64,000 nt of DNA from Oryzias latipes (taxonomy: Eukaryota > Chordata > Actinopteri > Beloniformes > Adrianichthyidae), in NCBI RefSeq assembly GCF_002234675.1, contig NC_019867.2, forward strand, positions 18,074,184-18,138,183, written 5' to 3'. How positions within the stretch are numbered: the first letter of the stretch is position 1; every line of letters starts with the position of its first letter. The notes under the pieces were generated by a model that saw only the letters and a list, made by a program, of their open reading frames with translations, was not told where the DNA came from and ran no database searches. The position numbers and the translations under genes were made by a program. Positions 23,095 through 34,560 of this stretch are shown here, in pieces.

Positions 23095-24543
23095 GTACAT
23101 GAAGACATTTCTTTATTATGACACAAATCTTGAATGCCATTTCAGTTTTTTTTCTTTTACATCTGTATAATTCATTTTAGATATGTTACGCTTCTGGTGT
23201 GCAGAGGTAAGACAATAAAAGTAGTTAAGTTAATGCAACCATAAATAACTGTAATAAATATCAAGTAAATATACAGCACATATTTTATCGCAACACCTCT
23301 TTTGTATGAATATGTCCATTTTATAACATACCATTCCCCTCCTATGAAGGTGAGGGGGACTCAAAGAGAGAGCATCCATGATAGCAGCGCCTTATCACCC
23401 TTGAAAAAGAAGAAAAGAAAAAAAAATCAGAACCAAAAAGCAAAACTCACAAGCAGATTCTACAATCCACTCTGCAGAATTTTGTTGATTCAGCTGTCAA
23501 TTCAAGTAAAATGCTGATGTCACTCACAAAAAAAACCCATTTTTTTGTCGTTTTGTTTTTCTGTTAACAATGAGCATAATAAATCAAGATGAAATTTAAA
23601 AAATATACTGCCATCATAAATAACTTAAGTCTATTTACAGGCTACAGAATTAATGATGGATAGCATGAAAAAGACAGTTTCTGAAAGAAAAGGCAGGAGT
23701 TGGGATAACCTGCCTCCTCTCCTCATTGTATGTCTTCACTGTGATGTTTCTTGGTGAGGGGGGCAGTCAGGCTTGTTGCACATTAAGTAGCACACACGCG
23801 CGCACACACACACACAAATTAAATGTAAGAGCAGCTCATGAAATCCCCTTCAAACACCAGACAGGTTTGATGAACCTGAAAAACCCTCCTTTGCTGCCAC
23901 ACCAACTCAGATATTACAGAAAAGATTCAATAAAACTAACAAATTAATGATTTTTTTTACATGACTTTAATATCCTCTCTTTGACACCCCTGATAAAATG
24001 TCGTTTTAGGCATAAGTTATTTGTCCATTAACAGGATGTGTTTTCAAACAGGCTGTAAAACGACATATTGTCCTGTACAGCATTTTTTTTTTTTGTTCGG
24101 AGCTGCTCAAAAACAGGCGCAGCCACACGTTTCCTCTTTTTCTGGAAGAAATTGTACCTCACTACCCAATGTCAGGTTATGTGATGACAATCATTTTGCT
24201 TTTTCATCTCACATACAGCCAGGATAACCATCTCAGTAAAGACCCTTGCAGCAAAGGCATGGATAAAGAAAAAAAACTGTGACAGTTGCTTTCACTTCAG
24301 CCTTCACATTCAGTGCAAACTGGCATCAATCTCTGCAGAAAAGTCAGTGCTGATCTAGATCATCTTCCCTGAATTCTCTATTCATGGAATTCAAATTTTG
24401 GTTTAGATGCAATAAAAATCTGTGGAGAAATAACAAACAATATATTTTATAACTCAGGCTTGTTGGTGCAGCAGAGCCAGAGGTTTTAAAGGGGAGGAGT
24501 CAAAAGTAAGATATACGCGGGAATGATGGGTCATCAGCTCTTC
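23095..24543 (-). other. hectd4: Likely hectd4 3' UTR (unit 1)
   Basis: Downstream of the hectd4 stop on the minus strand, with a poly(A) signal AATAAA (plus-strand TTTATT 23112-23117). The length is inferred from this signal only. A short CA/CG dinucleotide run lies near 23792-23816. Confidence 0.45.
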
Positions 24544-24841
24544 TTAACCACTCAGAGGGTCCTCGCGGTAGTGGATGGCATAGCGTAGCTTCTCCAGCAT
24601 CACATCCAGAGAGGTGTACTGGGGCAGTTTGACCATGAACATGCAGGTCTCCACGCGAATGTAGCGCGAGTCTGACTGACCTGAAGAGGGGAGGAATCAT
24701 GAGAAAAAAAAACACAACACACACACAAATGTTTACCACAGAAACTGCTTGAAACAGCTAAGGGCCAAGAAAAATGCGGTGTTACACTTCTTTGTGACCA
24801 CACTAATCTCATCTTCAGTAAAATATAATTGATTCTGAAAG

Positions 24842-25199
24842 TGTCACGAGGGGAATGGGAAGTACCCAGGCGCAGAGAGGAGAGGAGGCAGGAGGATGCA
24901 GGGAATAGGGTTTAATAACATAAACTAAAGACAAAAACAAAACCACTGCATACGGCAGGCTAGAATCTCGAAACACTACAAAAGCACTCAGCTCGAAAAA
25001 CCGGGGAAGAATACAATATGGACCAGCACAGGAGGAAGGGAAAGACAGCACTTAAATACATACAAGGCAACAAGACACAGGTGGAAACACTCAGGACTGA
25101 TGGGGCAAGGTAAAAGTCGAAACAACAACAAAACAGGAAATACTACAAAATAAAACAGGAAATCAAGGAACAAAACACAAAGTGACTGAAACCGTAACA
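24842..25199 (-). mobile_element. Solo LTR in the last hectd4 intron (unit 1)
   Basis: 358 bp beginning TGTCACGAG and ending CCGTAACA, flanked by the 5-bp direct repeat GAAAG (24837-24841, 25200-25204). No internal retroelement sequence. TATTTAAG read on the minus strand suggests that orientation. An old retroelement fossil, present at the same place in unit 2. Confidence 0.78.
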
Positions 25200-25539
25200 G
25201 AAAGCTCAGATTCCATTTCTGCAGAAGCAGCCAAGATCACACAGAAATCTAACATTGTCCACTCTGTGCATTAGAATTTACAAAAACAGCTGCAAACTTC
25301 ATCAAATAACACAAAACATATGATAAGAAGGGTGTAGAGTCACACCATCCACTTTTTCACAATGAATGAGTAGTTTTCAGTGCTGATACAGGGAGTGTGA
25401 CACAGTCGGAGTCCCTGAAGTCAGTTCAGATCACTTAGGCCTCCAGGAGGAAACCCTGCAGGTTCATGTGTAAGTCAACATATTCTTATCTTCTGCTGTA
25501 GAAAAGCATCTAAATCCTGTTTAGAGGCAAAGTTCTTAA

Positions 25540-26099
25540 AGGGCCTATAGCATACAAAATCAACTTTTTGAGCTTTTAAGTGTATTAAAAGGCTCATTAA
25601 TCACAAAAAACAACCCCAAAGTGGTATTTTGATCCATTCACACTTTTCTGACTATTCCTCTAAAAAGCTGCGCTCTGAGCACCAGCGCCCTCCCAATCCA
25701 GGAAAACGAGTGAATTCTCACGGTTAACTTATTCCAGTGAGGAACAGCCCCCTCCAGGAAGAGTCTGCGCTGCCAGCAGAGCCTCTACGCTCCACACACA
25801 CACAAACATCCTTTAGATCGGCTAAACTGCTTTCCTTTTATATGCACAATGTGCACATCCATCTCTGCTAAAGTTTCAATGTTGTTTGTTTCCATGAGTG
25901 AAACGCAGACACACTGCCGAAGCCGGCTCTAGGTTGAGGTCATGAAATGTGCGGTGCCCACATGGGGTGAAAGGCGGTGCCAGAGAGGTTGAGTCGTCTT
26001 ACTTCCGGGTTGGAAAAGAACTCAGGAAAATTAATATATTATCATATACACAGATATTTATTACTACAAGAGGCTTAAGAATAGCATAATATAGGCCCT
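25540..26099. mobile_element. TTAA-flanked MITE (AGGGCCTATA family), unit 1
   Basis: Inverted ends AGGGCCTATAGCATAC and AGGGCCTATATTATGC, flanked by TTAA (25536-25539, 26100-26103). About 560 bp in a hectd4 intron; no coding capacity. The TTAA target suggests a piggyBac-like origin. Confidence 0.75.
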
Positions 26100-29000
26100 T
26101 TAAAGAGTATAATTGCATTGCTATGGGTTGATGTCTTTTTGAATTGGATTTTACACCAATGTTGTTCATGTTTAATATAAAAAGGAGAAAAATGATGAAG
26201 GCCCACTAAAGCCATAATGATAGAAAATGCTTTGTTTGACTCTATTGCATTTTCAGGAGGATCTTATTTAACCGAGGGTTTATTTTCTTTTGAAAGGAAC
26301 CTGTATGTGCTACTATAAAAAATAAAATATGTTCAAATTATAAACGCATAAATATATATCCTCCTGAGAACCAGGCCAAAAATGCTATGACCTCTACAGA
26401 CTCAGTTTTATTTTCCCTAGGAAACCAAACTTCCCAATATCCCACCCAAAAACATGAGATACCACTGAGAAGGCCAGAATCTTTCTATTGAAGCACATCA
26501 TGTCTTAGTAGAGAACTTCATATGAGTCAAAGGACACAATCCAACAACAAATGTCTCCTACAGAAGACTTATATGAATGGGCTGGTTGTTGGGCGGATAA
26601 GACTTTTTATTCAATTATTGTAAATCTACATTTTATAAGTGAATAGTTTAATGGCTACAAAGATATAAATAAAGTTTATTTTTATAAACATAAAGGTGGG
26701 ACTTGGTGGCTGTCACTGCCTTTAATCAGCAAAAAACTGAACTAAATGGCTCTTTTAGTGACCCCTGACCTAGACTAAACAAGCGTGGACATAAAAAGCA
26801 AGAACCTCTTCAAAACTGATATTTAGGGAATCTTTTTTTGTGTGGATTTAGGGGTTTCTACAAAGACAAAGAAAGCAAAAAGCAATAACTTCCTTAAAAA
26901 CAGAACAAGGAGAAAAAAGAGGAAAACTTGCAGCCTCCATGCTGGATGTTCCAGTTTTCTGCACTCATAATAAGTGCAAACAAATGAAACCCCATTTATT
27001 CCAACAAAAGCCAAAGTTAGAAACATTTTTAAATACCTAATCTCCAAGTTTCATTATTACAGCTGCCCAGCACTGAAAGGACAGCAATTATGATCCACGC
27101 CTGCATTTTCTCATAACAGTCGCGTTTTAAAAGAAAATGTTAATCGAAAACTAAAGAATAAATTGTTGTGTGTGCCTAAAGCTGCCATCTCCACTCCTTT
27201 CATCATTTTTATTTGTACCACAGTCTGCATTTGGTAAATCTGAGTTTTCAAATGTTAGGAGCTAAATTTGTGTGTGGAGCTAAACGTGGGAAAGCTGGAA
27301 GAGGAGAAGAGATCTGGAGAAATTACCTGCAGCCCCATCAGGAGGAGCGATCTTCATGGGGTAGGGGGGAACATGGGCTGTGTCTGGGCCACCGTCCCTG
27401 CAGGGGCAGGTGAATGGGATTCGCTCCTGGTTGCATGCAAACTTGATGAACTTGCAGAGCTCTTCCTGAGTGAACATCTCCAAGGCGGTCCAAAAAAACT
27501 CAATGTGCTGGTCGGTCTCCATCAGACCCACTTGATACATGGTGTGAGCCTGATGATGAAAGGATCAAAAAGTCAAACTTTGATGACAAAACAAAGCCTC
27601 TTTGATAGCCGTCTTACTTGCTTTGCTACTAGGAGTTTTTTTTTAAACGTTTTTGTAAAATGAAACTAAATGTAGGGAGCGACTTCTGAATTTAATGACA
27701 CTTCACCTTGAGGAACTTCAGGTTGATGTAAGGCAAGCCGCAGGTGCGTAGCTCTATCTCCAGCGGGCTGAGCATGGTGAGCAGCTGCAGGGGGATGATG
27801 GAACCAAGTCCTGCCCGCACCGCCGTCATGCACTCCAGATTCTGCAGCTCTCTGAGACGGAGGCTCCTCACCGCCCGTGCATACACATCCTTGTTCTCCC
27901 AGCTTAACAAGCAAAAATAAACACGCACACTTGAGATCTATTACCTCCAGTATCCGTAAAATGCATTCTGTAGTAGGATTAGGTCAACGGAAACATCCTG
28001 TTATTCGTCTACCTGACAGTGAAGCTCCGCCCTCCCTGACAAAGCTCCACCTCTTCACCTGTCATGGTGTAGTAGGTAAACGTGCAGCAGGGTCTGCTCG
28101 GGGACTCTGGGCTTTCCCCCGAATGGTGCTGGGAGGAGATTTCAGCACACAGAGCTTCCAGCTCACTTTCATCTGCCACCTGGAAAATAAGGAGAAGAAT
28201 GTTCAGAATAGTTCATGAGAGCCAGACTGGTACCAGAACAGTTAGATCCTGAGACTCAAAACTAAAATTTTCAAACTTCTTGACATAGTTGTAAGTGAGA
28301 ACATCAGCTTCCTGCAAATCCTGCTCTGGGTCGAGAGGCTCGCCCACCAGGCCCTTCCAGAAGGAACCCAGCAAGTCCAAAGGAAGGGGCACATCTGCGC
28401 GGATGGCGATGCCAAGCAGCTGACCGAAGAAGTGCAACAGCTGTTCCTCTGCATAGCTGATAGGGCAAGGAGTCAAGATGGATTTCCCCTAAAAGCAGCA
28501 CAAAATGTATTTTAATGAGCTGGTTATATTGGTAAGTTTTATCAAGAAGCTGTTATCAGTCAGCTACAAGTGACAACTTTTATTTTTTTAAAAATGCTTT
28601 GACATTACAAAGAGAAGAAAAAATGTGCTAAGAGGTAAGAAAAAAAAAGTCCTTGCAGCAGCAGGCCACAAAGAAGACAATACGTCTCAGTAACAAAAAC
28701 CACATGGTTCCAAGGAGAACATCGTGTTTCACCTTGTTCCGGTTGGCTGAAGCACTGGGACAGGGGAGCAGCAGGGAAAGCGCAGAGCTCTGCAACTCCT
28801 TACACACCTGCCACAGGAAGTGCCTGAAAGAGCCACCTGTGCACACACATCAGCAACAGATTTAGAAGAAAAAAACGTGATTCCACGAACGGTCTAGGAT
28901 ACAGACATAAGGACTTCTAACTTGTGCCATGAACTTCTTCTCCTGTGAAGCGAATATTGAAGGCGTAGGTTGGGTCTCCTCCGCTGGCCAGCTTTACACA

Positions 29001-30949
29001 AAGCTGGGATGACGGCACGCAAGATAACTGACGTGCTGCCTGGCAGAAATAGGTGTTTTCTGATGATCTGATCTCACCTGCGGGTTCAAAACCACAATAC
29101 ATCACAAAAGCGTTAACTTAAGTCTGTTTCAATGGACGTTCAAGTAAAAAACGAACAAACATGAAGACGTGAGAGGAACACATACCACCAACAATCTCAA
29201 GAGGGTCCAGAGTAATTTCTGGAGCTGCATGGTCAGCTGTTCGCTGCACCGTAGCATTCAATACTCTGTTCATCACAGTGACTTTAGTGTCGTAGAAGAT
29301 CAAACCTGGTTTCAGGGAACAGGGCAGATGTGAATTTCATAAAGTCCAGGAATGAGTGAAATCCTTTCACACATGCAGATATTTTTCTCACCTTTAGCCT
29401 CACACAGCAGAGCGGCAATGCTGTTCTGATATGTGTGTCTGTCTTAGCTCCACTAGAGGGAGAAAGAAACTCTCCAGGGTGTTGTTGAGCGACTGCAGCA
29501 AAGCAAAGCGCAGGCGCAAGCTCTCCACAGGCACGTCTGCAACAAACAAATGCAAACAAAACACCAAAACTTAAAAAGGACTGAACCAATAAGAACCTGA
29601 ACCAGTTTCTCCAGTTTCTACACTCTACAAAACAAAAGACACATTCAGAATGGATTCCTGCAAATCCAACTCTGTCGTAAAAAGAAGAGCTGGATTCAGT
29701 CATTTCCTTTTTTCTGGTGTACAATCTTTTTTTTTTTTTTTTGTAATGATGGCTGGCACTTACTGAGCAGACAGGCCACACGGGGATCAGCAGCATCACT
29801 GGGGTCCAGGTACACTTCATGGGGGTGCAGTCTGGCTGGCGTGATAGCCAGGTGTCGGCACAGTCTGTTGATGTACTGCACCAACGCCACATCCATCACC
29901 AAGCTCCACTTTCGAGAGGCCTTCTGGGCGTGACGAGTATCAATACAAGTGCATCTGAAAATAGAGAGGGATACTTCTAAAGACAGAGCGGAAGTCAAAC
30001 CAAAAAGGAAAAATTGAGGATATGCATTATTAAAGACTATAAAAAGCATTTGAGAAGATAAAAAAAGACACAAGTGTGTATAAATGAGTGGTGTAATTCT
30101 GGTTTAGCAGTAAAACAACATTTTCTTTTAATTAAACAGAGTCTAAATACTCCATCATCACCTAGAGTCACACAAGTGCCTTCCACAAGTGCTTTGCGTC
30201 TACCTTTGGGTTCTTTGATGAGATGGCTAACACCGAGCTTATGGCACACACGACGAAACGCTTGGTTTCCAGGATTGCACCACTGATCAATGTAATCACT
30301 GGAGCAGGTCCAGATCAAGTTGTTCAGTGCATCATAACAGGCTCCTTTAAACATGAATTTAGAAAAAAAAAAGCATGATTTAACTGTAATAGCATATTTT
30401 TTGAAATGGATTCTTGTTATTAAAGACAAATCTGAGCGCACCAAGTCCTGCCACCTGGGCTCCTCTGCCCAGAGAACTGCCAGGAGCATCGATGAGGTCT
30501 GCACGGCTGCTGAACTGACCGTCGGCCAGGTGAAAGACCAGGCTGGAAGCCAAAACTCAAGAAAAGACAACAGTTAATCACAAAGGAAACCAGTTTACAA
30601 AGCTGTTAGGTCATTTTAGCTTCCTTTAACCAAAACACGTAAAAGCAGTTTCAGATTTCTGTTTTACTTTCTTTTATCAGAGCAAGGAGCAGGCATCTCT
30701 GAGTGAGCTTACTTTTCAGTGAGGACAGGCTGCTGGTACCTCCAAACAGGGAGCGGGTGGCAGAACTCCCAGAGACACCCGGAGGTGGGACCAGCATTAC
30801 TAGATAAGTTCCACACACATACATTGGGGTTTTCCTCAGAGTCTTCAGAGGAAGTCCACAGCTAGTGTTGACAGCTATTAGAACACAAAAAAGAAAAGAA
30901 AATTTCACAAAAAAATATAGTAAAAGTAATTGAAAAAAAAGGTTTTGTC

Positions 30950-31500
30950 ATGTTCATGTGGCGCTGATTTTGTTGTTCGAGGACAGCTGGAGCCCCAACA
31001 ACAGCTGAAGCAGGTTTCGCCATGCTAAACGTTTGCTGGTTGCACCAACACGCATCTTTTGGAGAAACACAGCCATGGATCCGTCCTTTTATTACTGTAC
31101 TATCTTGGATGTAAATATGTGGGAATTACATCAGCCTTTATTTTGTCTGGACATCACTGGAAACACAAATTCATTTAATGGTTTCGTTTCTCAGGTCTGC
31201 GTAGCAGCACCTCCGCCTTTGGCGGTCCGGGGGAAAGTTTCGACGAACCGCGGTGCGTCCGAAGCAGGACCGCAGAAGGCCGAAATACTGCTACGTTGTC
31301 CCGAGAAGCTGTGTACAATCATCAGGGGAGCACAAACGTCACAAAGCCCTCTCCCCTGCCGCTGACACAAAGCTCCACTGCTCCTGGTGTGTCTGTGCCT
31401 CTTAGCAGCCGGACACACGGAGAAAGCACTGACGTCATCGCCCCGCCTCCCCTCTGGAAATGCTTAGTGGAATTGAATTATGAGACACTTTTCGCAGGGT
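30950..31500. promoter_or_regulatory. CpG-rich segment with a perfect CRE in a hectd4 intron (unit 1)
   Basis: Within the intron between 30874 and 32963. Dense CG dinucleotides (31200-31320), a palindromic cAMP-response element TGACGTCA (31430-31437) and GC boxes (CCCCGCCTCCCC, 31441-31452). No convincing exon in either strand. Repeated almost unchanged at 52321-52871 and 61340-61890. Possible internal promoter or enhancer; function is inference. Confidence 0.35.
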
Positions 31501-32457
31501 GGATGTGACAACGCAAATGTAATCCCCTCTTTGCATTTTCATTTTAATTATGAAACAGAATAAGCGGTTTTTAAGTATCAAATGAAAAAGCATTTTGAAG
31601 TATTGCTTTTTCATTTTAGTTTTGAGTCATTTGATGCAGTGACATTTTGAAAATTAAAAGGCATTTCTGTTAATTCATTCTAATTGTCAAATTAGACCTT
31701 TATAAACGAATTTTGAATGAAGTTTACCAAATAAATCATTTGGCTTCAGAGACAACTGTGACTTGAACAAATCCAATGAAAAAATTTGAAATTCTTGCTT
31801 TTTGCAAACAAAACAAAACAAAAAGTTTAAAAAAAAACTGGAATGTTCATTTGAACATTTATCACAAGGGCGGGGGGGGGGGGGTGACAGCGAAAAGGAA
31901 AGAATGTCAGTGTAAAACAAAAAACCCATTCATGTTTAGGTTTTCTAGACAACACCACCATGAGAGATCACAGGGCGTAAAGTCCATTGTTTTTTAATGA
32001 GCTGCCACTGTTAGCAGGACAGAGCCTTACAACAAAGAGCACTCTAACCCCTAACCCTCAAATGAGGCAGAACAAAAGGCAGAGACAGTTCTGGTTCGGA
32101 AAAGTCAAGGTCAGATGTCACTAGTAAATACAAACGTTCAGGCACCAATATAATCAAATGTATGCTAGTCCTCTGTATTAAAGGGGAAAAAACTTTAGAG
32201 TTTGTGAGAAAAATAGCAATATTTCAATCAGTCTGTTAGTTCAGATGAAAACGAAACTCTGTGCACAGAGCCAGAACGTCTGCTTCAAGCCACAAGTGGA
32301 AAAAGTAAAACCACAGTGAAAAGAGACCTAACTTACGACAGAGTTTTAGGGCCACCAAAAAAAAAAAAGTAAAACGACGTTTTATCTCATAAATCTACGA
32401 GATAAAATCTCGTAAATTTCTCGTAAATGAGATCAACAAGGTTCTTCAGTATTTTAA

Positions 32458-32878
32458 ATACACGCTCTGATGAAAACTGAATTTTTGGCATTCTTGTTGC
32501 CTTTTTCTAATGATAGAAAAACAAACATAAAGATTAAGCTAAAAATGTTTCTGAGTATCTTTTATTTAAATTGTTGTGAATCAGACGGAAAAAAAGGCTG
32601 GTTGAAAAAGAGCTGATCCATGACGTAAAAGGTACGCTTGGCAGGCCACAAGCTCTCTGCTCCGCAACATGGGAGGGAAAGGGGGGCGGGGTTGCTCCAC
32701 CCCAACTCTCATGCCCACAATTCAGATGAATTTCTGATGAACTCTTGCCGCTCTGCAGAAACTATGTCCTAGAAAACGTCACAGGTTTTTGGATTTTGGG
32801 TAAAAACCGCACAATCATGATTAAAAGACCACTGGGAAACTTTTACAATAGATTAAAAAAATGATCGGCGTAGGTCTT
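32458..32878. mobile_element. TTAA-type MITE (AGACCCACTC family), unit 1
   Basis: Left end TTAA-ATACACGCTCTGATGAAAA and right end, inverted, TTAA-AAGACCTACGCCGATC; TTAA at 32454-32457 and 32879-32882. GC-rich core GGGGGGCGGGGTTGCTCC. It ends 84 bp from the donor of the 554-bp hectd4 exon. Confidence 0.75.
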
Positions 32879-33808
32879 TTAAGAAGGATGAATTTGTTCT
32901 GTAAAAAAGAAGAAATACATACTAGAGAAAAAAAACTAAGAAACTTTGAATAGAATGTCAACCTGGCACATGCAAGAGCCACTAGAGCAGCAGCAGCATT
33001 TTCCCTCTGCCTCTGTGTGTGGAGAGCCTGTGAACGTCCCTGCCCGTGAGGCTGGCCTGACTCCTGAGCGCCATCTTCCAGCCAGGAGCACAGGAGTCCC
33101 TCCAGCCCATTGAGACAGTCGGAGGGTTCTTTGCTGAGGCTGAGAGGCTGGCAATCCCGCAGGCAGGACAGGAGGACTTCAGCCGTGACCCCGCAGAGCG
33201 CCGGGTCGCTGCGAGTTTGGGACTGAAGAAGGGGGAAGACTAACAGCAGGCCAACGCGGGAAGTGAAGGGAGCCTGTTCGGGTTGCTGGAGCAGACCTTG
33301 TCTTTTGAGCAAGGCTAAGGTCTCCTCGTCAGCCCTTCCGGTTCCCTCCCGTTTCTGCTGCTCCTCCAAAGCCAGCTGCCATTGCGCCCCCCACAGGCCA
33401 CACAGAGCATTGAGGCGGTACTCCAGCAGACGGGCATATGCGTTGCTCTGATTCCCGCAGACTGCACGAAGGCGCTCTGCAAGTTCTACTGGGTTCTTGG
33501 TTTCAAATGTCAGAATCTATGGAACAAAACAAAAACAAAGAGAGAAATAAAGTCAAGTATATGTTTTATAATAACCTCTGTAAGGTCTGTGATAACAATA
33601 ATTTAAAAATGACATAGTTCAGTGAAAAGTAAATGATGAATAACAAGGAGGAAGAATTTTTCAGTTGAAAAATTAATACAACTTTTGTAATGAAAAACCA
33701 AAAAACGTTTTTTTTTTTACTTTAACATTGTATGGCCCGCTGACGCAACCCGCCTTCCATGCCCAACTCACCGCCCACCTTTGATCAAGGATAGTCAAAG
33801 CTGCACAT

Positions 33809-34016
33809 GCTAATTATGCTAACTGTGCTAGTTATGCTAATATGGCTAAAATTGCTAGCATTGCGATCAGCATTATCAACTGTCTCAAAAAAAACACATT
33901 TCTTAAAATGCTAATTATGCTAACTATGCTAGTTATGCTAATATGGCTAAAATTGCTAGCATTGCGATCAGCATCATCAACTGACAGAAAAACACATTGC
34001 TTAAGATGCTAATTAA
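33809..34016. repeat. Minisatellite at the unit 1/unit 2 junction
   Basis: About two copies of a ~100-bp period (starts at 33809, 33910 and a stub at 34008), itself built from short GCTAATTATGCTAA / TGCTAGTTATGC motifs. It directly precedes the Tc1 3' half that opens unit 2. Confidence 0.8.
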
Positions 34017-34021
34017 GCAAC

Positions 34022-34560
34022 GGTATTGAGAGATTTTGGGCTAAAAACCTCTTTCCATCTGCGAGAGCAATAACGATAAAAAAGTGACAGGATTTTCCAG
34101 CATGACGACAATCCCAAACAGACCACCCGGACAACGAAGGAACTACGTTAAAACCATTTCAAGGTTCTAAACGGGTCTAGCCAGTCTCCAGACCTCAATC
34201 CAACAGTGAATCTGTGGAGGGAGTTGAAAGTCTGTGTCACCCAGCGACAGAGCTCTTTAGAAGAACTGCATGGGAGGATGGACCAAAATAGTAGCCATGT
34301 GAGCAATCTGGTAAAGACCTTCAGGAAATATTTAACCCCTGTCACTGAAAACCAGGGTTATATTACAAACAAATGAGCTGAACTTTTTCATTGTCCATTT
34401 TTTATTATACTTAAAAATCATAAAATGTTATTTACATTTATTTACATTCTGTCTCTCACTGTTGAAGTGTATAAATAAAGAAACATTACAGAGATCTCAT
34501 CTTTGTAAGTGGCACAAATTGCAGAGTCAGTAATTGACAAATGCTTTTTTCACAATGTGT
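34022..34560 (+). mobile_element. 3' half of a Tc1-like transposon (left edge of unit 2)
   Basis: Same remnant as at 17500, several percent diverged; SQSPDLNP context (~34170-34200) and 3' arm retained. It is bounded on the left by the minisatellite rather than by transposon sequence. Confidence 0.75.

Larger units (their letters stand above)
24544..33516 (-). pseudogene. hectd4: hectd4 3' part, unit 1 copy (frameshifted, no 5' exons)
   Basis: C-terminal part of HECTD4, a giant HECT E3 ubiquitin ligase; named from recalled C-terminus (..AIHYREDPLSG). Exons right to left: 32963-33516, 30713-30874, 30442-30555, 30204-30344, 29764-29954, 29392-29536, 29186-29305, 28922-29077, 28733-28836, 28234-28488, 28013-28179, 27707-27902, 27327-27549, 24544-24680. 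The catalytic cysteine is in VETCMFMVKLP (codon 24643-24645). The exon at 29392-29536 lacks two bases of a GT repeat found in unit 2 (~29430), shifting the frame to an early stop. Two joins (32963 to 30874, 30204 to 29954) are out of phase with visible splice sites, so small exons may be missed. No upstream exon or promoter of the gene lies in the unit. Confidence 0.8.
17500..34021. repeat. Array unit 1 (sds + hectd4 3' part)
   Basis: First of three head-to-tail units. It begins in the Tc1 3' half at GGTATGGAGAG and ends after the minisatellite. Removing the hAT MITE and its target copy leaves about 16.13 kb; unit 2 without its LTR element and target copy is about 16.08 kb. Identity with unit 2 rises from roughly 92-94% at the left edge to above 99% in the hectd4 part (estimated by eye). 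Confidence 0.9.

Noticed and set aside
27268-27663. 131-codon plus-strand frame
   Set aside because: Antisense shadow of the hectd4 exon at 27327-27549.
31033-31365. 110-codon plus-strand frame in the CpG-rich intronic segment, repeated in units 2 and 3
   Set aside because: Its conservation is explained by the recent duplication; no family match and it opposes hectd4.
33809-34016. Regular short repeats considered as a CRISPR-like array
   Set aside because: Only about two ~100-bp periods with no distinct spacers in a vertebrate-type locus; it is a minisatellite.
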